Below, in pieces: positions 44,476-54,445 of a stretch of 64,000 nt of DNA. The notes below the pieces were generated by a model. The model saw nothing but the letters and a program-made list of their open reading frames with translations. It was not told where the DNA came from and ran no database searches. A program made the translations under genes and the position numbers. Positions within the stretch are counted from its first letter, which is position 1, and each line of letters begins with the position of its first letter. The DNA is from Lichenicola cladoniae (lineage in GTDB: Bacteria > Pseudomonadota > Alphaproteobacteria > Acetobacterales > Acetobacteraceae), in NCBI RefSeq assembly GCF_013201075.1, contig NZ_CP053708.1, positions 3,105,501-3,169,500 of the forward strand, read 5' to 3'.

Positions 44476-45001
44476 CGCCGTAGAGGTCTGGTTCGCGGAC
44501 GAAGCCCGTGTTGGCCAGAAGAACAAGATTACCCGGCGCTGGGCCAAGCGCGGCACCAGGCCGTCAGCACCGCAGGACCAGCGCACGGCGTCGACCTATA
44601 TCTCTGGCGCGATCTGTCCAGCAACAGGAGCCGCGGCGGGCCTGATCCTGCCACGGTGCAACACCGAGGCGATGGGCCTGCACCTGGCCGAGATCGCCGC
44701 ACATGTCACACCGGGCAAGCACTGCGCCCTGCTTGTCGATCAGGCCGGGTGGCACATGTCGGAGCGGCTTGCCGTGCCAAAGAAAATCACCATCGTGCCG
44801 CTTCCCGCCAAATGCCCGGAACTGAACCCCGTCGAGAACGTCTGGCAGTTCATGCGAAATAACTGGCTTTCGAACCGGGTGTTCGCCTCATACAACGCAA
44901 TCGTCGATCACTGCTGCGATGCTTGGAACCGCCTCACGGATCAGCCATGGCGCGTCATGAGCATCGGACTGCGGCAGTGGGTGCCAGGTCATGTGCCATG
45001 A
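44387..45001 (+). CDS. IS630-family transposase, catalytic frame
   Basis: The second frame encodes the DDE nuclease domain. The three acidic residues are in VWFADEARVGQKN (first Asp), CALLVDQAGWHMS (second Asp) and KCPELNPVENVWQFM (Glu). The domain reads on to a full-length family C-terminus (SIGLRQWVPGHVP), so only the frameshift separates it from an intact enzyme. The ATG at 44387 lies inside the first frame and is unlikely to be a natural start; fusion at the A-rich run is more likely. Confidence 0.82.
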   Translation: MRRRQAQSRLLKSLPARLDAIGRAQGVDRSAVEVWFADEARVGQKNKITRRWAKRGTRPSAPQDQRTASTYISGAICPATGAAAGLILPRCNTEAMGLHLAEIAAHVTPGKHCALLVDQAGWHMSERLAVPKKITIVPLPAKCPELNPVENVWQFMRNNWLSNRVFASYNAIVDHCCDAWNRLTDQPWRVMSIGLRQWVPGHVP

Positions 45002-45012
45002 GTCCTGGTATA

Positions 45013-46379
45013 ACGCCTCGCAGAAGCGCATAATACTTGCTCGGTATCAACTACAGTTGTTACTAACGTTGTTTCTGATTGCTGGCACAATAAAACCGTA
45101 TATAATTACGACCATCAGTAGTATAATGGTCCTTTTCGAATATGACAGGCTCGCGTTGTATCCCAATTTCTTTAATCTTGTCGGTATTATAAAACAACAG
45201 TAAAGAAGGCAGATTGAGCCTATTGTTATAAACAATATACTAAATACACCGACCACCGACCTCGCCTTTGCAACCATACACGCCGGAGTTGCCATAACAT
45301 ATGTGTAATATATTACTGACAAGACAGCGAGGATCAATGAACAAAGCAAAGATCTGCTTCCTCTGATCATGTTCCATACGGCTTTATTCATTTTATCCGG
45401 TTTTTCCATAGCGTTTTGGCGTCCCGCGCTTTCACGGTGTTGCGATACACACAATCAATAGTCAATCGCTTAGTCAAAGATCTAATTTATGGCTGCTCAT
45501 CTCAATAGCGTTCTGAGCGATTTCCGCCGTAGGGTTCCAATCAAACCAACAGATAGCAGTCGTAAACATCGGCGCAGGCAGATACCTGGTGAGGCTCTCC
45601 ACACTGCCTGAGATTTCGGCGCCGGCACTGATATGGATGGCGTTCGTGCTGCTCGACACGGGGGTAGTGGTGACGACAGCATGCTTGTCGATGCTGTGAC
45701 TGGTCAAAAAGAAGTTGGACCGGCGACGGTGCGTGCTCGGGCATTGAGGGCGCAAGCCGATTCAAACGCCAAGGCGCGTGCAGGCCGCAATCGGTCCTCG
45801 CGAACAACTTGTGTTCACACCCAGCAATATTCACGACCACGAGGTCGACGGTCGCTGTCCTGCCAGATGATCCCAGAGACGACCTCGCACAAGGGCTATG
45901 CTGCTCGTTGTTGGCACTTACAGTGCTGGCAAGAAAGGGCATTCCGCACGTCGGACGGGCTGCAGATCTCAATAGTCTGGAAGTGCTTGCAAAATGTAGT
46001 GTTGGCGACCGCGCCCCGGTGCGTCGATTGATGCACAACAGATGGATCCAAGGTCGGGCGAAGCCGTCATCCCGCCAGAATATCGCGATTTGCTCGCCCG
46101 GATATCGGACCGCCCGGCTTGTCCGTACCGGTAGCTCCGAGAATAATGGGATGCAAACGATGCAAGCGCCGCTTTCATCGTAATCTGTGGTGTATCGTCT
46201 CGCCCTGCCTTCTTGTCGTTCGCTGCGCTGAACCCTGTGTGGCCCGCACTGTCAAGCGTCGCCCGCAGGGTCCGGATGCACGGCACGTTCACCGACCCCC
46301 GCCCGGACCCTCGTCAACAGGGGACGGCACTCATACGCTAATGGTTCCTGCCCCCGACGACTCCATAGGAGCCTGACCC
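45013..46379. other. AT-rich accessory stretch with degraded sequence
   Basis: Apart from the small ORF at 45047-45409, no product is recognised. The left part (about 45030-45450) is strikingly AT-rich for this genome. The right part (45470-46300) has several overlapping frames on both strands and no family match. It may contain remnants of transferred genes, such as minus 45474-45755, which has protein-like composition. Confidence 0.4.
45047..45409 (-). CDS. Hypothetical AT-rich membrane protein
   Basis: A 120-residue ORF with three strong hydrophobic segments (SLLCSLILAVLSVIYYTYVM, VVGVFSILFITIGSICLLYC and TIILLMVVIIYGFIVPAI) separated by short basic loops. Codon use is AT-rich and unlike neighbouring genes, which suggests recent transfer. 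The ATG at 45409 is preferred to the in-frame start at 45454; no strong ribosome site is visible. No family is recognised. Confidence 0.45.
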   Translation of the reverse strand: MEKPDKMNKAVWNMIRGSRSLLCSLILAVLSVIYYTYVMATPACMVAKARSVVGVFSILFITIGSICLLYCCFIIPTRLKKLGYNASLSYSKRTIILLMVVIIYGFIVPAIRNNVSNNCS

Positions 46380-48251
46380 TTGCGCCGCAGAGCTTTCATC
46401 GCCGCCTTGCCAGTCGTCGCCCTGCCTCTTGGCCGGGCCGCCGGAAACACGCCCGCCTCGCCCGCCGCCACCACCGACGGGCCTGGACAAGGTGGGGCGG
46501 CCCACGCCCCGGCGACGAGCCTGCCCGGTTTCCAGCCAGAGGGTGCCGAACGCTTCATCCGCCCGGACGTGCACGCCGGCGACCGGCCGTCGGGTGCCAG
46601 TTTCGCCAGCCGCTCGGCGGCGATGGGCCTCAACGGCGCCGCCGGCACCGCGCATCCGATCGCCACCCAGACCGCGATCGAGATCCTGAAGCGCGGCGGC
46701 TCGGCGATCGACGCGGCGGTGGCGGCGAACGCCTGCCTGGGCTTCCTGGAACCAACCAGCGCCGGGCTCGGCGGCGACTGCTACGCCATGGTGTGGGACC
46801 CCAAGCTCGGCCGTGTCGTCGGCCTGGCCGGATCTGGCGCCAGCCCGCGCGGGTTGAGCCTCGAGACCGTTCGCAGCCGCGCGAAGAATGGCGCCTTGCC
46901 GCCGCTCGGGGCCGTCAGCGTCTCGGTGCCCGGGGCGCTGGATGCCTGGTGGTCGTTGCACCAGCGCTACGGGAAGCTGCCGTGGGCCGACCTGTTCCAG
47001 CCGGCGATCCGGCTCGCGACCGAAGGCGTGCCGGTGCCGCAGATCATCGGCTACTACATCTATCGCAACATGCGCGCCTTCGTCCGGCCCGGCTCGGGGG
47101 TCGAGGAAACCGCCAACGCGCTGCACACCTACGCGCCCGGGGGAAACCCGCCGCGCGAGGGCGACGTGTTCCGCAATCCCGATCTCGCCCGCACCTACGG
47201 CATGATCGCCCAGGGCGGACGTGACGCCTTCTACGATGGGCCGATCGCCGACACGATCGAGCACTACTTCAAGCGCATCGGCGGCTGGATGACGCGCGAC
47301 GATCTGCGCCGGCACCATTCGGAATGGAACACGCCCCTGGTCACGACGTATCGCGGCGTCGAGGTGTATGGCATGGCGGCCAATACCCAGGGGCTGGCGA
47401 CCTTGCAGATGCTCAACATGCTGGAGCATTTCGACCTGCGCCAGATGGGCTTCCAGTCGCCCTCGTCGTTGCAGGTGCAGATCGAGGCCAAGCGTCTGGC
47501 CTACGAAGACCGCGCCCGCTACTACGCCGATCCGAAGTTCGCGAAAGTCCCTGTCGAGTGGCTGAACTCCAAGGAGTATGCCGCCGAGCGGGTCAAGCTG
47601 ATCCGGCCGGACCGGATCAATCCGGACGTCCGCCCCGGCAACGCGCCGAGCCACGGCGACACCACCTATTACACCATGTCGGATCAGTCCGGGATGATGG
47701 TGTCGATGATCCAGTCCAACTTCCGCGGCATGGGATCGGGCCTGGTCGCCGACGGGCTCGGCTTCATGTTCCAGGATCGCGGCCAGTTGTTCTCGCTGCG
47801 CGACGGCCATCCGAACCTCTACCAGCCCGGCAAGCGACCGTTCCAGACCATCATCCCCGGCTTTGCCACCCGGGGCGGCCAGCCGTGGATGAGCTTCGGG
47901 GTGATGGGAGGCGACATGCAACCGATGGGGCAGCAGCAGATCATCACCAACCGGGTCGATTACGGCCTCGACATCCAGGCCGCCGGCGACAGTCCACGCT
48001 GGCACCATGAAGGGTCGTCGCAGAGCATGGGCGAGGATCATCCGGGTCTGCCGCCGACCGGAATCCTGCGGCTGGAATCCGGGGTCCCGGACGCGACCCG
48101 CAAGGCGATGGTCGATATCGGCTGGACCATGGCGCCATCGGATGGCGGCTTCGGTCGCTACGAGTGCATCGAGCACCGGATGAACGGACGCGATCGGGTC
48201 TACGCGGCCGCCAGCGAGATGCGCGCCGACGGTTGCGCTCTGGCGTTCTGA
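46380..48251 (+). CDS. Gamma-glutamyltransferase family protein
   Basis: A 623-residue N-terminal-nucleophile hydrolase. An Arg-rich start with a hydrophobic core (RRRAFIAALPVVALPLG) suggests export, possibly through Tat. The large-subunit region carries GTAHPIATQTAIEILKRGGS and LEPTSAGLGGDCYAMVWDP. The autocatalytic Thr is T428 in HGDTTYYTMSD, where the chain is normally cleaved into two subunits. It would transfer or hydrolyse gamma-glutamyl groups, for example in glutathione use. The start is a TTG with AGGAG about nine bases upstream. Confidence 0.9.
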   Translation: MRRRAFIAALPVVALPLGRAAGNTPASPAATTDGPGQGGAAHAPATSLPGFQPEGAERFIRPDVHAGDRPSGASFASRSAAMGLNGAAGTAHPIATQTAIEILKRGGSAIDAAVAANACLGFLEPTSAGLGGDCYAMVWDPKLGRVVGLAGSGASPRGLSLETVRSRAKNGALPPLGAVSVSVPGALDAWWSLHQRYGKLPWADLFQPAIRLATEGVPVPQIIGYYIYRNMRAFVRPGSGVEETANALHTYAPGGNPPREGDVFRNPDLARTYGMIAQGGRDAFYDGPIADTIEHYFKRIGGWMTRDDLRRHHSEWNTPLVTTYRGVEVYGMAANTQGLATLQMLNMLEHFDLRQMGFQSPSSLQVQIEAKRLAYEDRARYYADPKFAKVPVEWLNSKEYAAERVKLIRPDRINPDVRPGNAPSHGDTTYYTMSDQSGMMVSMIQSNFRGMGSGLVADGLGFMFQDRGQLFSLRDGHPNLYQPGKRPFQTIIPGFATRGGQPWMSFGVMGGDMQPMGQQQIITNRVDYGLDIQAAGDSPRWHHEGSSQSMGEDHPGLPPTGILRLESGVPDATRKAMVDIGWTMAPSDGGFGRYECIEHRMNGRDRVYAAASEMRADGCALAF

Positions 48252-48345
48252 AACCTCTCCAACCGCTGCAGGATCGCATCCGGCCTGACGAGGCCAGGAG
48301 ATCTGCGCAGGTGACGCCATGGCTGGCGATTGCTAGATCCCTGCC

Positions 48346-51300
48346 ATGGCCCCCGACCAAGACCTCGCAGCTTCCGGCTCCCCCACCCACTCCGGGCATG
48401 ACGATGCGGGGGACCGGCAGCATCGGGCGATCTTCGAGAGCGCGGTCGACTTCGCCATCATCGCCACCGGTCTGGATGGCCGGGTGACCGACTGGAATAT
48501 CGGCGCCGAACATGTTTTCGGCTGGTCCAGGCAGGAGATGCACGGCGAGCCGATCGACCGGATCTTCACTCCCGAGGACCGGGCTGCCCGGCACCCGGAA
48601 CAGGAGATGCGCCAGTCGCTCGAGCTTGGGCGGTCGATCGGCGAGCGCTGGCACGTGCGCCGGGATGGCACGCGGTTCTGGGGCAACGGCGAGATGATGC
48701 CGCTCCGGGACGCATCCGGGACCCATCTCGGCTTCCTCGAGATCCTGCGCGACCGCACCGAGCACTGGGCGTCCGAGGAACGGCACCGGGCCAGCGCCGA
48801 GTTCCTGACCCGCGTCCTGGCCGCCTCCGCCGACTGCATCAAGGTGCTCGATCTCGACGCCAGACTGGTCTTCATGAGCGAGGGCGGACAGCAAGTCATG
48901 GAGGTCGAGGATCTCGATGCCATCATCGGGTGTCCGTGGCCAAATTTCTGGCGCGACGAGGGCAACGTCGCTGCACTGGCGGCGATCGAGGCGGCCAGGG
49001 CCGGGGGTACCGGCCACTTCCAGGGCAGCGCCGAGACCATGGCCGGCAACCCGCGATGGTGGGACGTGCGGGTCACGCCGATCCTGAGTGCCGATGGCGT
49101 GCCGGAAAAGCTGCTGGTGGTGTCGAGCGACATTACCGAGCGCAGGAAGGCGGATGCCGACATCGGCAACCTGGCCGGGCTGGTCGAGCAATCGAGCGAC
49201 TTCATCGGGATCGCCAGCCCGGAGACGCGCGTGCTGTTCGTCAACCCGGCCGGGCGCCGCCTAGTGGGCCTGGGCGGCGGGACGCTGGAGCTCGGCGTTA
49301 TCGACTTCTTCACCGAGGACGACCGACGCACCGTGATCGACACCGTGCTTCCTGCCTTGCACCGGCGCGGCTACTGGGAAGGCGAGCTCCGGTTTCGCCA
49401 TTTCGCCACCGGCGCGGCCATTCCAGTGCTCTACACGGTCTTTGCGCTCCGCAATGCGGCAGGCACCATGACCGGCTACGGGACCATCACCCGCGACCTG
49501 CGCGAGCGGCACCGCGCGGACGCCCGCCGGAACGCGTTGCTGGAGCTGGGTGACCGGATGCGCGACCTGGCGGATCCGGTGGAGATGGCCTTCGTGGCAG
49601 CCGAGATCATGGGGCAGACACTGGAGGTCAGTCGAACCGGTTACGGCACACTGGATGCATGTGGCGAGAGCGTTCTTGTCGACCGCGACTGGACCGCGCC
49701 GGGATGCGGAAGCGTTGCCGGGGCACATCGGATGGCGGATTACGGCGCCTACTACAAGGATCTGCAGCGTGGCGACACCGTCGCGATCGCGGACGTAGCC
49801 AAGGATCCGCGCACCAGCGCCAACCTGGGCGCGCTGCAGCGCGTCGGGATCAAGGCGCTGCTCAACCTGCCGCTGATCGAACGGGGCCGGCTGGTGGCGC
49901 TGTTCTACATCAACCATTCCGAGCCACGTGCCTGGACCGAGGACGAGCTCAGTTTCGTGCGCAACGTCGCCGAGCGCACGCGCGGTGCGATCGAGCGCCG
50001 GCTTGCCGAGAAGCGCCTGCGCGACCTGGCCGCGCTCCTGGAGCAGCAGGTTGCCGAGCGCACGCGCGAGCGTGACCGGATCTGGCGCGTGAGCCAGGAT
50101 CTGCTCGGCGTGGCCGACATGAAAGGATGCTGGATCAGCATCAACCCGGCCTGGCATGCCCTGCTCGGTTGGAACGAAGACGAGATCGTCGGCCGCACCC
50201 TGGAATGGCTGGAACATCCGGACGATCGCGCGACGACGCGAGCCGCGTTCGCAGGCCTGGCCGATGGCAAGCCCACCCATGCCTACGAGAACCGGGTCAG
50301 GCATCGCGACGGGCATGACCGCTGGCTGGCCTGGACCGCCGTGCCGGAAGCTGACCTGATCTATTGCGTCGGTCGCGACGTCACTGCGGAAAAGGCGGCG
50401 GCCGAGGCGCTGCGCCAGGCCGAGGATCATCTGCGCCAGAGCCAGAAGATGGAGGCGGTCGGCCAGCTGACCGGCGGCCTTGCGCACGACTTCAACAATC
50501 TCCTTACCGGCATCACCGGCAGCCTCGAAATGCTGGGTAACCGCGTGGCACAGGGCCGGGTCGGCGAGGTGGATCGCTTCATCTCGGCGGCCCAGGGGGC
50601 TGCGCGGCGCGCCGCTGCCCTCACCCATCGGCTCCTGGCCTTCTCCAGGCGGCAGACGCTCGATCCGAAGGCGACCGGCGTCAACCGGCTGGTGTCCGGT
50701 ATGGAGGAGCTCATCCGCCGCACGGTCGGGCCCTCCATCGACATCGAGGTGGTCGGCGCGACGGGTCTGTGGACCGCCCTGGTCGATCCGAACCAGCTCG
50801 AGAACGCGCTGCTGAACCTGTGCATCAACGCCCGCGACGCGATGCCGGACGGCGGCCGCATCCTCATCGAGACCGGCAACACCTGGATGGACCAGCAGGC
50901 CGCCGGGCCTCGCGACCTGGCGCCCGGCGCGTATCTGTCGCTGTCGGTGACCGACACCGGCAGCGGCATGACACCGGAGGTGATTGCGCGGGCGTTCGAT
51001 CCGTTCTTCACCACCAAGCCGCTCGGCGAGGGCACCGGGCTCGGGCTGTCGATGATCTACGGGTTCGCACGCCAGTCCGGCGGCCAGATCTGCATCCAGT
51101 CCACGCCGGGCGCCGGCACCACGATGTGCCTCTATCTTCCGCGCCATCTCGGCCCCGAGGATACGGTGCCCGAGATCCGGAAACCGGCTGGCACGGCGCG
51201 AGCGACCGAGGGTCAAACGGTGCTGGTGGTCGACGACGAGCCGATCATCCGGATGCTGGTCCGCGAGACCCTCGGCGATCTCGGCTACGTGGCGATCGAG

Positions 51301-51576
51301 GCATCGGACGGTGCAGGTGGCATGGCGATGCTGAGTTCCAAAGACCGGGTCGATCTGCTGGTGACCGATGTCGGCCTGCCCGGTGGCTTCAACGGCCGCC
51401 AGCTGGCCGATGCCGGCCGCGCGCTGCGCCCCGGGCTGAAGGTGCTGTTCATCACCGGCTATGCCGAGAACGCGGTGATCGGCAACGGCGCGCTGGATCA
51501 CGGCATGCAGGTGCTGACCAAGCCGTTTGCAATGGACGCGCTCGCCGACCGGATCGAACGGCTGATCACCGGCTAG
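48346..51576 (+). CDS. Hybrid histidine kinase with four PAS domains, GAF and receiver
   Basis: A 1076-residue soluble sensor kinase. PAS domains lie at about 25-140, 147-265, 270-390 and 585-690 (cores such as FAIIATGLDGRVTDWNIGAE and DLLGVADMKGCWISIN). A GAF domain is at about 395-560 (DLQRGDTVAIADVAKDPRTS), followed by a coiled-coil linker. HisKA carries the phospho-acceptor H714 in GGLAHDFNNLLTG. The HATPase has NARDAMPDGGR and GTGLGLSMIYGFA boxes. A C-terminal receiver has D1008 in LLVTDVGLPG. No membrane helix is present, so it senses a cytoplasmic signal, possibly redox or light. No partner regulator is adjacent. Confidence 0.93.
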   Translation: MAPDQDLAASGSPTHSGHDDAGDRQHRAIFESAVDFAIIATGLDGRVTDWNIGAEHVFGWSRQEMHGEPIDRIFTPEDRAARHPEQEMRQSLELGRSIGERWHVRRDGTRFWGNGEMMPLRDASGTHLGFLEILRDRTEHWASEERHRASAEFLTRVLAASADCIKVLDLDARLVFMSEGGQQVMEVEDLDAIIGCPWPNFWRDEGNVAALAAIEAARAGGTGHFQGSAETMAGNPRWWDVRVTPILSADGVPEKLLVVSSDITERRKADADIGNLAGLVEQSSDFIGIASPETRVLFVNPAGRRLVGLGGGTLELGVIDFFTEDDRRTVIDTVLPALHRRGYWEGELRFRHFATGAAIPVLYTVFALRNAAGTMTGYGTITRDLRERHRADARRNALLELGDRMRDLADPVEMAFVAAEIMGQTLEVSRTGYGTLDACGESVLVDRDWTAPGCGSVAGAHRMADYGAYYKDLQRGDTVAIADVAKDPRTSANLGALQRVGIKALLNLPLIERGRLVALFYINHSEPRAWTEDELSFVRNVAERTRGAIERRLAEKRLRDLAALLEQQVAERTRERDRIWRVSQDLLGVADMKGCWISINPAWHALLGWNEDEIVGRTLEWLEHPDDRATTRAAFAGLADGKPTHAYENRVRHRDGHDRWLAWTAVPEADLIYCVGRDVTAEKAAAEALRQAEDHLRQSQKMEAVGQLTGGLAHDFNNLLTGITGSLEMLGNRVAQGRVGEVDRFISAAQGAARRAAALTHRLLAFSRRQTLDPKATGVNRLVSGMEELIRRTVGPSIDIEVVGATGLWTALVDPNQLENALLNLCINARDAMPDGGRILIETGNTWMDQQAAGPRDLAPGAYLSLSVTDTGSGMTPEVIARAFDPFFTTKPLGEGTGLGLSMIYGFARQSGGQICIQSTPGAGTTMCLYLPRHLGPEDTVPEIRKPAGTARATEGQTVLVVDDEPIIRMLVRETLGDLGYVAIEASDGAGGMAMLSSKDRVDLLVTDVGLPGGFNGRQLADAGRALRPGLKVLFITGYAENAVIGNGALDHGMQVLTKPFAMDALADRIERLITG

Positions 51577-51760
51577 GTCATCACGTTCGGCAACCGAACA
51601 GGATCGTTGGACTGCACTGAGATGCCCTGCCCCTTACAAGCTCGGCTGAAATCCGTGAGCCCTTGCGAGCGGGATCATGCACTGGCGATCCACAGCGTCG
51701 TTCCCAACGAGGCCGAGGCCGGCTCGAGCCCTCTCCCCAACCCTAACCCGAGCCGCCCGA

Positions 51761-52519
51761 CTACAGCAGGAACTCCATCTCCGCGTCCCGGTCCGCCGCC
51801 ATGGCAACCTCCGTCGATCCTGGCAGCATTTCCGCCAGGACCGAAGCCGCCAGGGGACGCGTCACGCGTCGGCCGAACGCCAGTGCGGTCTCGTCCAATC
51901 GGCGTGCGGCCTCACGCATGGCGCCGGCTGTGCGCGGCAGACGCGGCAGCAGCCAGTCCACGACGGCAGCACTCACCGCCAGCTGCCGCTCGACCAGCAG
52001 ACGCATCAGCAGGATCCGCAGCAAGGTCTCCTCGGGACGGCCGAGTGCCACCGCCTGGGTCGCACGCAGACGGCTGCTCAGGTCCGGCAAGGCCACCAGC
52101 CAGCGCGCCGGGGCGGACCGCCCGGTCAGCAGCACCGGCAGCCCGGTCTCGTGCGCTGCATTCAGCAGGTGCAGCAGGGCCGGCTCGTCGACGCTCGCAT
52201 CGGCATCGTCGACGGCAACGCCGCCCCAGCGGTCGGGCGCCCGGAACAGGATGGTGAGATCGCGCAGTGCCGTGCCCGGCAGCAGCAGCGCATCGTGCTC
52301 GCGCGCCCAGACATGCAGCAGATGGGTCTTGCCGCTGCCGGCCTCGCCCCAGAGCGCCAGCCGGCGCGACGGCCAGGCGCCATGGCGGCGCGGATCGAGC
52401 CAGGCCATGGCCTGCGCGTTCGATCCGGCGGCCAGGAAGTCGGCGCGCTCGAAGCGCGGCCGGTGCGCGAACGGCAGGGCGAGCTGGCGCAGGCCGGTCT
52501 CCACGCTCGCCTCCGCCAT
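51761..52519 (-). CDS. hda: DnaA-related regulatory inactivator (Hda/HdaA)
   Basis: A 252-residue AAA+ protein homologous to DnaA domain III. The N-terminal RQLALPF is a beta-clamp-binding motif, the hallmark of Hda. The Walker A loop is GEAGSGKTHLL (K64), Walker B is VAVDDAD, and sensor regions follow in LLTGRSAPARW and SRLRATQAVALG. With the clamp it stimulates ATP hydrolysis by DnaA and prevents re-initiation. A longer in-frame ORF extends upstream, but the ATG at 52519 gives the conserved N-terminus. It is divergent from purM, a linkage seen in related bacteria. Confidence 0.9.
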   Translation of the reverse strand: MAEASVETGLRQLALPFAHRPRFERADFLAAGSNAQAMAWLDPRRHGAWPSRRLALWGEAGSGKTHLLHVWAREHDALLLPGTALRDLTILFRAPDRWGGVAVDDADASVDEPALLHLLNAAHETGLPVLLTGRSAPARWLVALPDLSSRLRATQAVALGRPEETLLRILLMRLLVERQLAVSAAVVDWLLPRLPRTAGAMREAARRLDETALAFGRRVTRPLAASVLAEMLPGSTEVAMAADRDAEMEFLL

Positions 52520-52693
52520 TCGCCTGCCTTCTCCCGCGTCGATACGACCACGCCGCTTTGCGCGTCGCGCCGGCTGACGTAAATGGTCCGGATCAATACC
52601 GTAGCTGCGCCAGCACTTCGATCCCCGGCCTCGACCCCCGGCTTCGATCAAGCCGGCGAGCCGCGAACACCGGCACCGCCAGAGGGCTAGTCC

Positions 52694-53770
52694 ATGAGTT
52701 CAATCCCGGAAACTGCTTCCTATCGTGGCTCCGGCGTCGATATCGCTGCCGGCGACGCACTGGTCGAGGCGATCAAGCCGGCGGCAAAGGCCACCGACCG
52801 TCCCGGCACGATGGGCGGGCTGGGCGGATTCGGCGCGCTGTTCGACCTGAAGGCGGCAGGCTTCCTGGACCCGGTGCTGGTGTCCGCCACCGACGGCGTC
52901 GGCACCAAGCTGATGCTGGCGATCGAGAGCGGCCGCCATGAGACGGTCGGCATCGACCTGGTGGCGATGTGCGTCAACGACCTGGTCGTGCAGGGTGCCG
53001 AGCCGTTGTTCTTCCTGGATTATTTCGCCACCGGCAAGCTCGCCATCGAGGATGCCGCCAAGGTGGTGCGCGGCATCGCCGAGGGTTGCCGGCTGTCCGG
53101 CTGCGCGCTGGTCGGCGGCGAGACGGCCGAGATGCCCGGTATGTATGCGCCCGGCCATTACGATCTCGCCGGCTTCTCGGTCGGCGCCGCCGAACGCGAC
53201 GCGCTGCTGCCGAAACGGATCGCGCCCGGCGACATCATCCTCGGGCTACCCTCCAGCGGCGTGCACTCGAACGGCTTCTCTCTGGTGCGCAGCATCGTCG
53301 CCGCCACCGGCCTCGCCTGGGACGCGCCGGCGCCGTTCGCGCCGATGATGTCGCTGGCGGAAGCGCTGATGACCCCGACCCGGCTGTACGTGTCGCAGGT
53401 GCTGGCGCTGCATCGCGCCGGCCTGCTCCGGGGTGCGGCCCACATCACCGGCGGCGGCCTGCCGGGCAACCTGCCGCGGGTGCTGCCCGACGGCGTCGTC
53501 GCGGTGCTCGACGGCAGCGCCTGGACCGTGCCGCCGGTGTTCCCGTGGCTCGCCCAGGCCGGGCCGGTGGAGCCCGAGGAGATGCTGCGCGTGTTCAATT
53601 GCGGGATCGGCATGGCGCTGGTGGTGTCGAACGTCGCCAGTGCCAGCGCCCTGCTGGCCGAACTCGGCGAGGCGTTCGTGATGATCGGCCGGATCGAGGC
53701 GGCCCCGTCGCCGGACGCTCCGGCCAGCCTGCGCTTCAGCTACATGCCGTCGTTCGGGCCGGCCCTCTGA
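52694..53770 (+). CDS. purM: Phosphoribosylformylglycinamidine cyclo-ligase (AIR synthetase)
   Basis: A 358-residue enzyme of purine synthesis that closes the imidazole ring of AIR using [37 protein letters not shown] and [16 protein letters not shown] are the conserved ATP- and substrate-binding segments, and [16 protein letters not shown] and [16 protein letters not shown] follow in the second half. It has normal length and an AGAGGG ribosome site. It is followed two bases later by purN, so the pair is an operon. Confidence 0.96.
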   Translation: MSSIPETASYRGSGVDIAAGDALVEAIKPAAKATDRPGTMGGLGGFGALFDLKAAGFLDPVLVSATDGVGTKLMLAIESGRHETVGIDLVAMCVNDLVVQGAEPLFFLDYFATGKLAIEDAAKVVRGIAEGCRLSGCALVGGETAEMPGMYAPGHYDLAGFSVGAAERDALLPKRIAPGDIILGLPSSGVHSNGFSLVRSIVAATGLAWDAPAPFAPMMSLAEALMTPTRLYVSQVLALHRAGLLRGAAHITGGGLPGNLPRVLPDGVVAVLDGSAWTVPPVFPWLAQAGPVEPEEMLRVFNCGIGMALVVSNVASASALLAELGEAFVMIGRIEAAPSPDAPASLRFSYMPSFGPAL

Positions 53771-53772
53771 GC

Positions 53773-54393
53773 ATGGCGCCACGGACCCGGGTCGCCATCT
53801 TCATCAGTGGCCGCGGCAGCAACATGACGGCGCTGATCGAGGCCGCCCGCGATCCGGCCTTCCCGGCCGAGATCGCGCTGGTGCTGAGCAACAACCCCGA
53901 CGCGCCGGGCCTGCGGACAGCTTCGGATACCGGCATCCCGACATTGGCGATCGACCATCGTCCGCACCGCCGCGACCGCGAGGCGCATGAGCGGGAGATC
54001 GACGCGGCCCTCGTCGAGGCGGGGATCGGGCTGGTGTGCCTCGCCGGCTACATGCGGCTGCTGACCCCGTTCCTGACCTCGCGCTGGCAGGGAAGGATGC
54101 TGAACATCCATCCCAGCCTGCTGCCCGCGTTTCCCGGATTGCACACGCACGAGCGTGCTCTGGCGGCCGGGGTGAAGCTGCATGGATGCACGGTGCATCT
54201 GGTGACCGAGATCATGGACGAGGGGCCGATCGTCGGCCAGGCCGCGATCCTGGTGCGGCCGGACGACACGCCTGCCCTGCTCGGGGAGCGCGTGCTGGCA
54301 CAGGAGCACCGCCTGTATCCGGCAGCCCTGGCCCGCCACTTGGGCGCTGGCGCCCCAACGGAGCAGGCGGACCGGACGTTGCTGTCGGTGTGA
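53773..54393 (+). CDS. purN: Phosphoribosylglycinamide formyltransferase
   Basis: A 206-residue folate enzyme that formylates GAR in purine synthesis. GRGSNMTALIEAA binds the substrate phosphate, MLNIHPSLLPAFPGLHTHE contains the catalytic Asn and His, and GCTVHLVTEIMDEGPIVGQA the catalytic Asp. The start lies two bases after the purM stop. It is standard in length apart from a short variable tail. Confidence 0.95.
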   Translation: MAPRTRVAIFISGRGSNMTALIEAARDPAFPAEIALVLSNNPDAPGLRTASDTGIPTLAIDHRPHRRDREAHEREIDAALVEAGIGLVCLAGYMRLLTPFLTSRWQGRMLNIHPSLLPAFPGLHTHERALAAGVKLHGCTVHLVTEIMDEGPIVGQAAILVRPDDTPALLGERVLAQEHRLYPAALARHLGAGAPTEQADRTLLSV

Positions 54394-54445
54394 CCCCACG
54401 CCGCCGGACTGTCCCGACCCTGGAACCGCGTCGGGTCCGGGCCGG

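Larger units (their letters stand above)
43854..45012 (+). mobile_element. IS630-family insertion sequence
   Basis: The element encodes an IS630-type transposase in two frames. Its limits are set by short imperfect terminal matches (ATACCA at the left, TGGTAT at the right), each next to a TA, the target dinucleotide of the family. The terminal repeats are weak, so the ends are approximate. It sits between the decayed IS5 remnant and AT-rich DNA. Confidence 0.6.

Noticed and set aside
46338-48320. 660-residue minus-strand ORF opposite the gamma-glutamyltransferase gene
   Set aside because: The plus strand encodes an intact enzyme with its catalytic Thr; the antisense frame has no recognisable domain.
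49261-51501. 746-residue minus-strand ORF opposite the hybrid kinase
   Set aside because: Shadow of the kinase; composition is low-complexity and no motif is seen.
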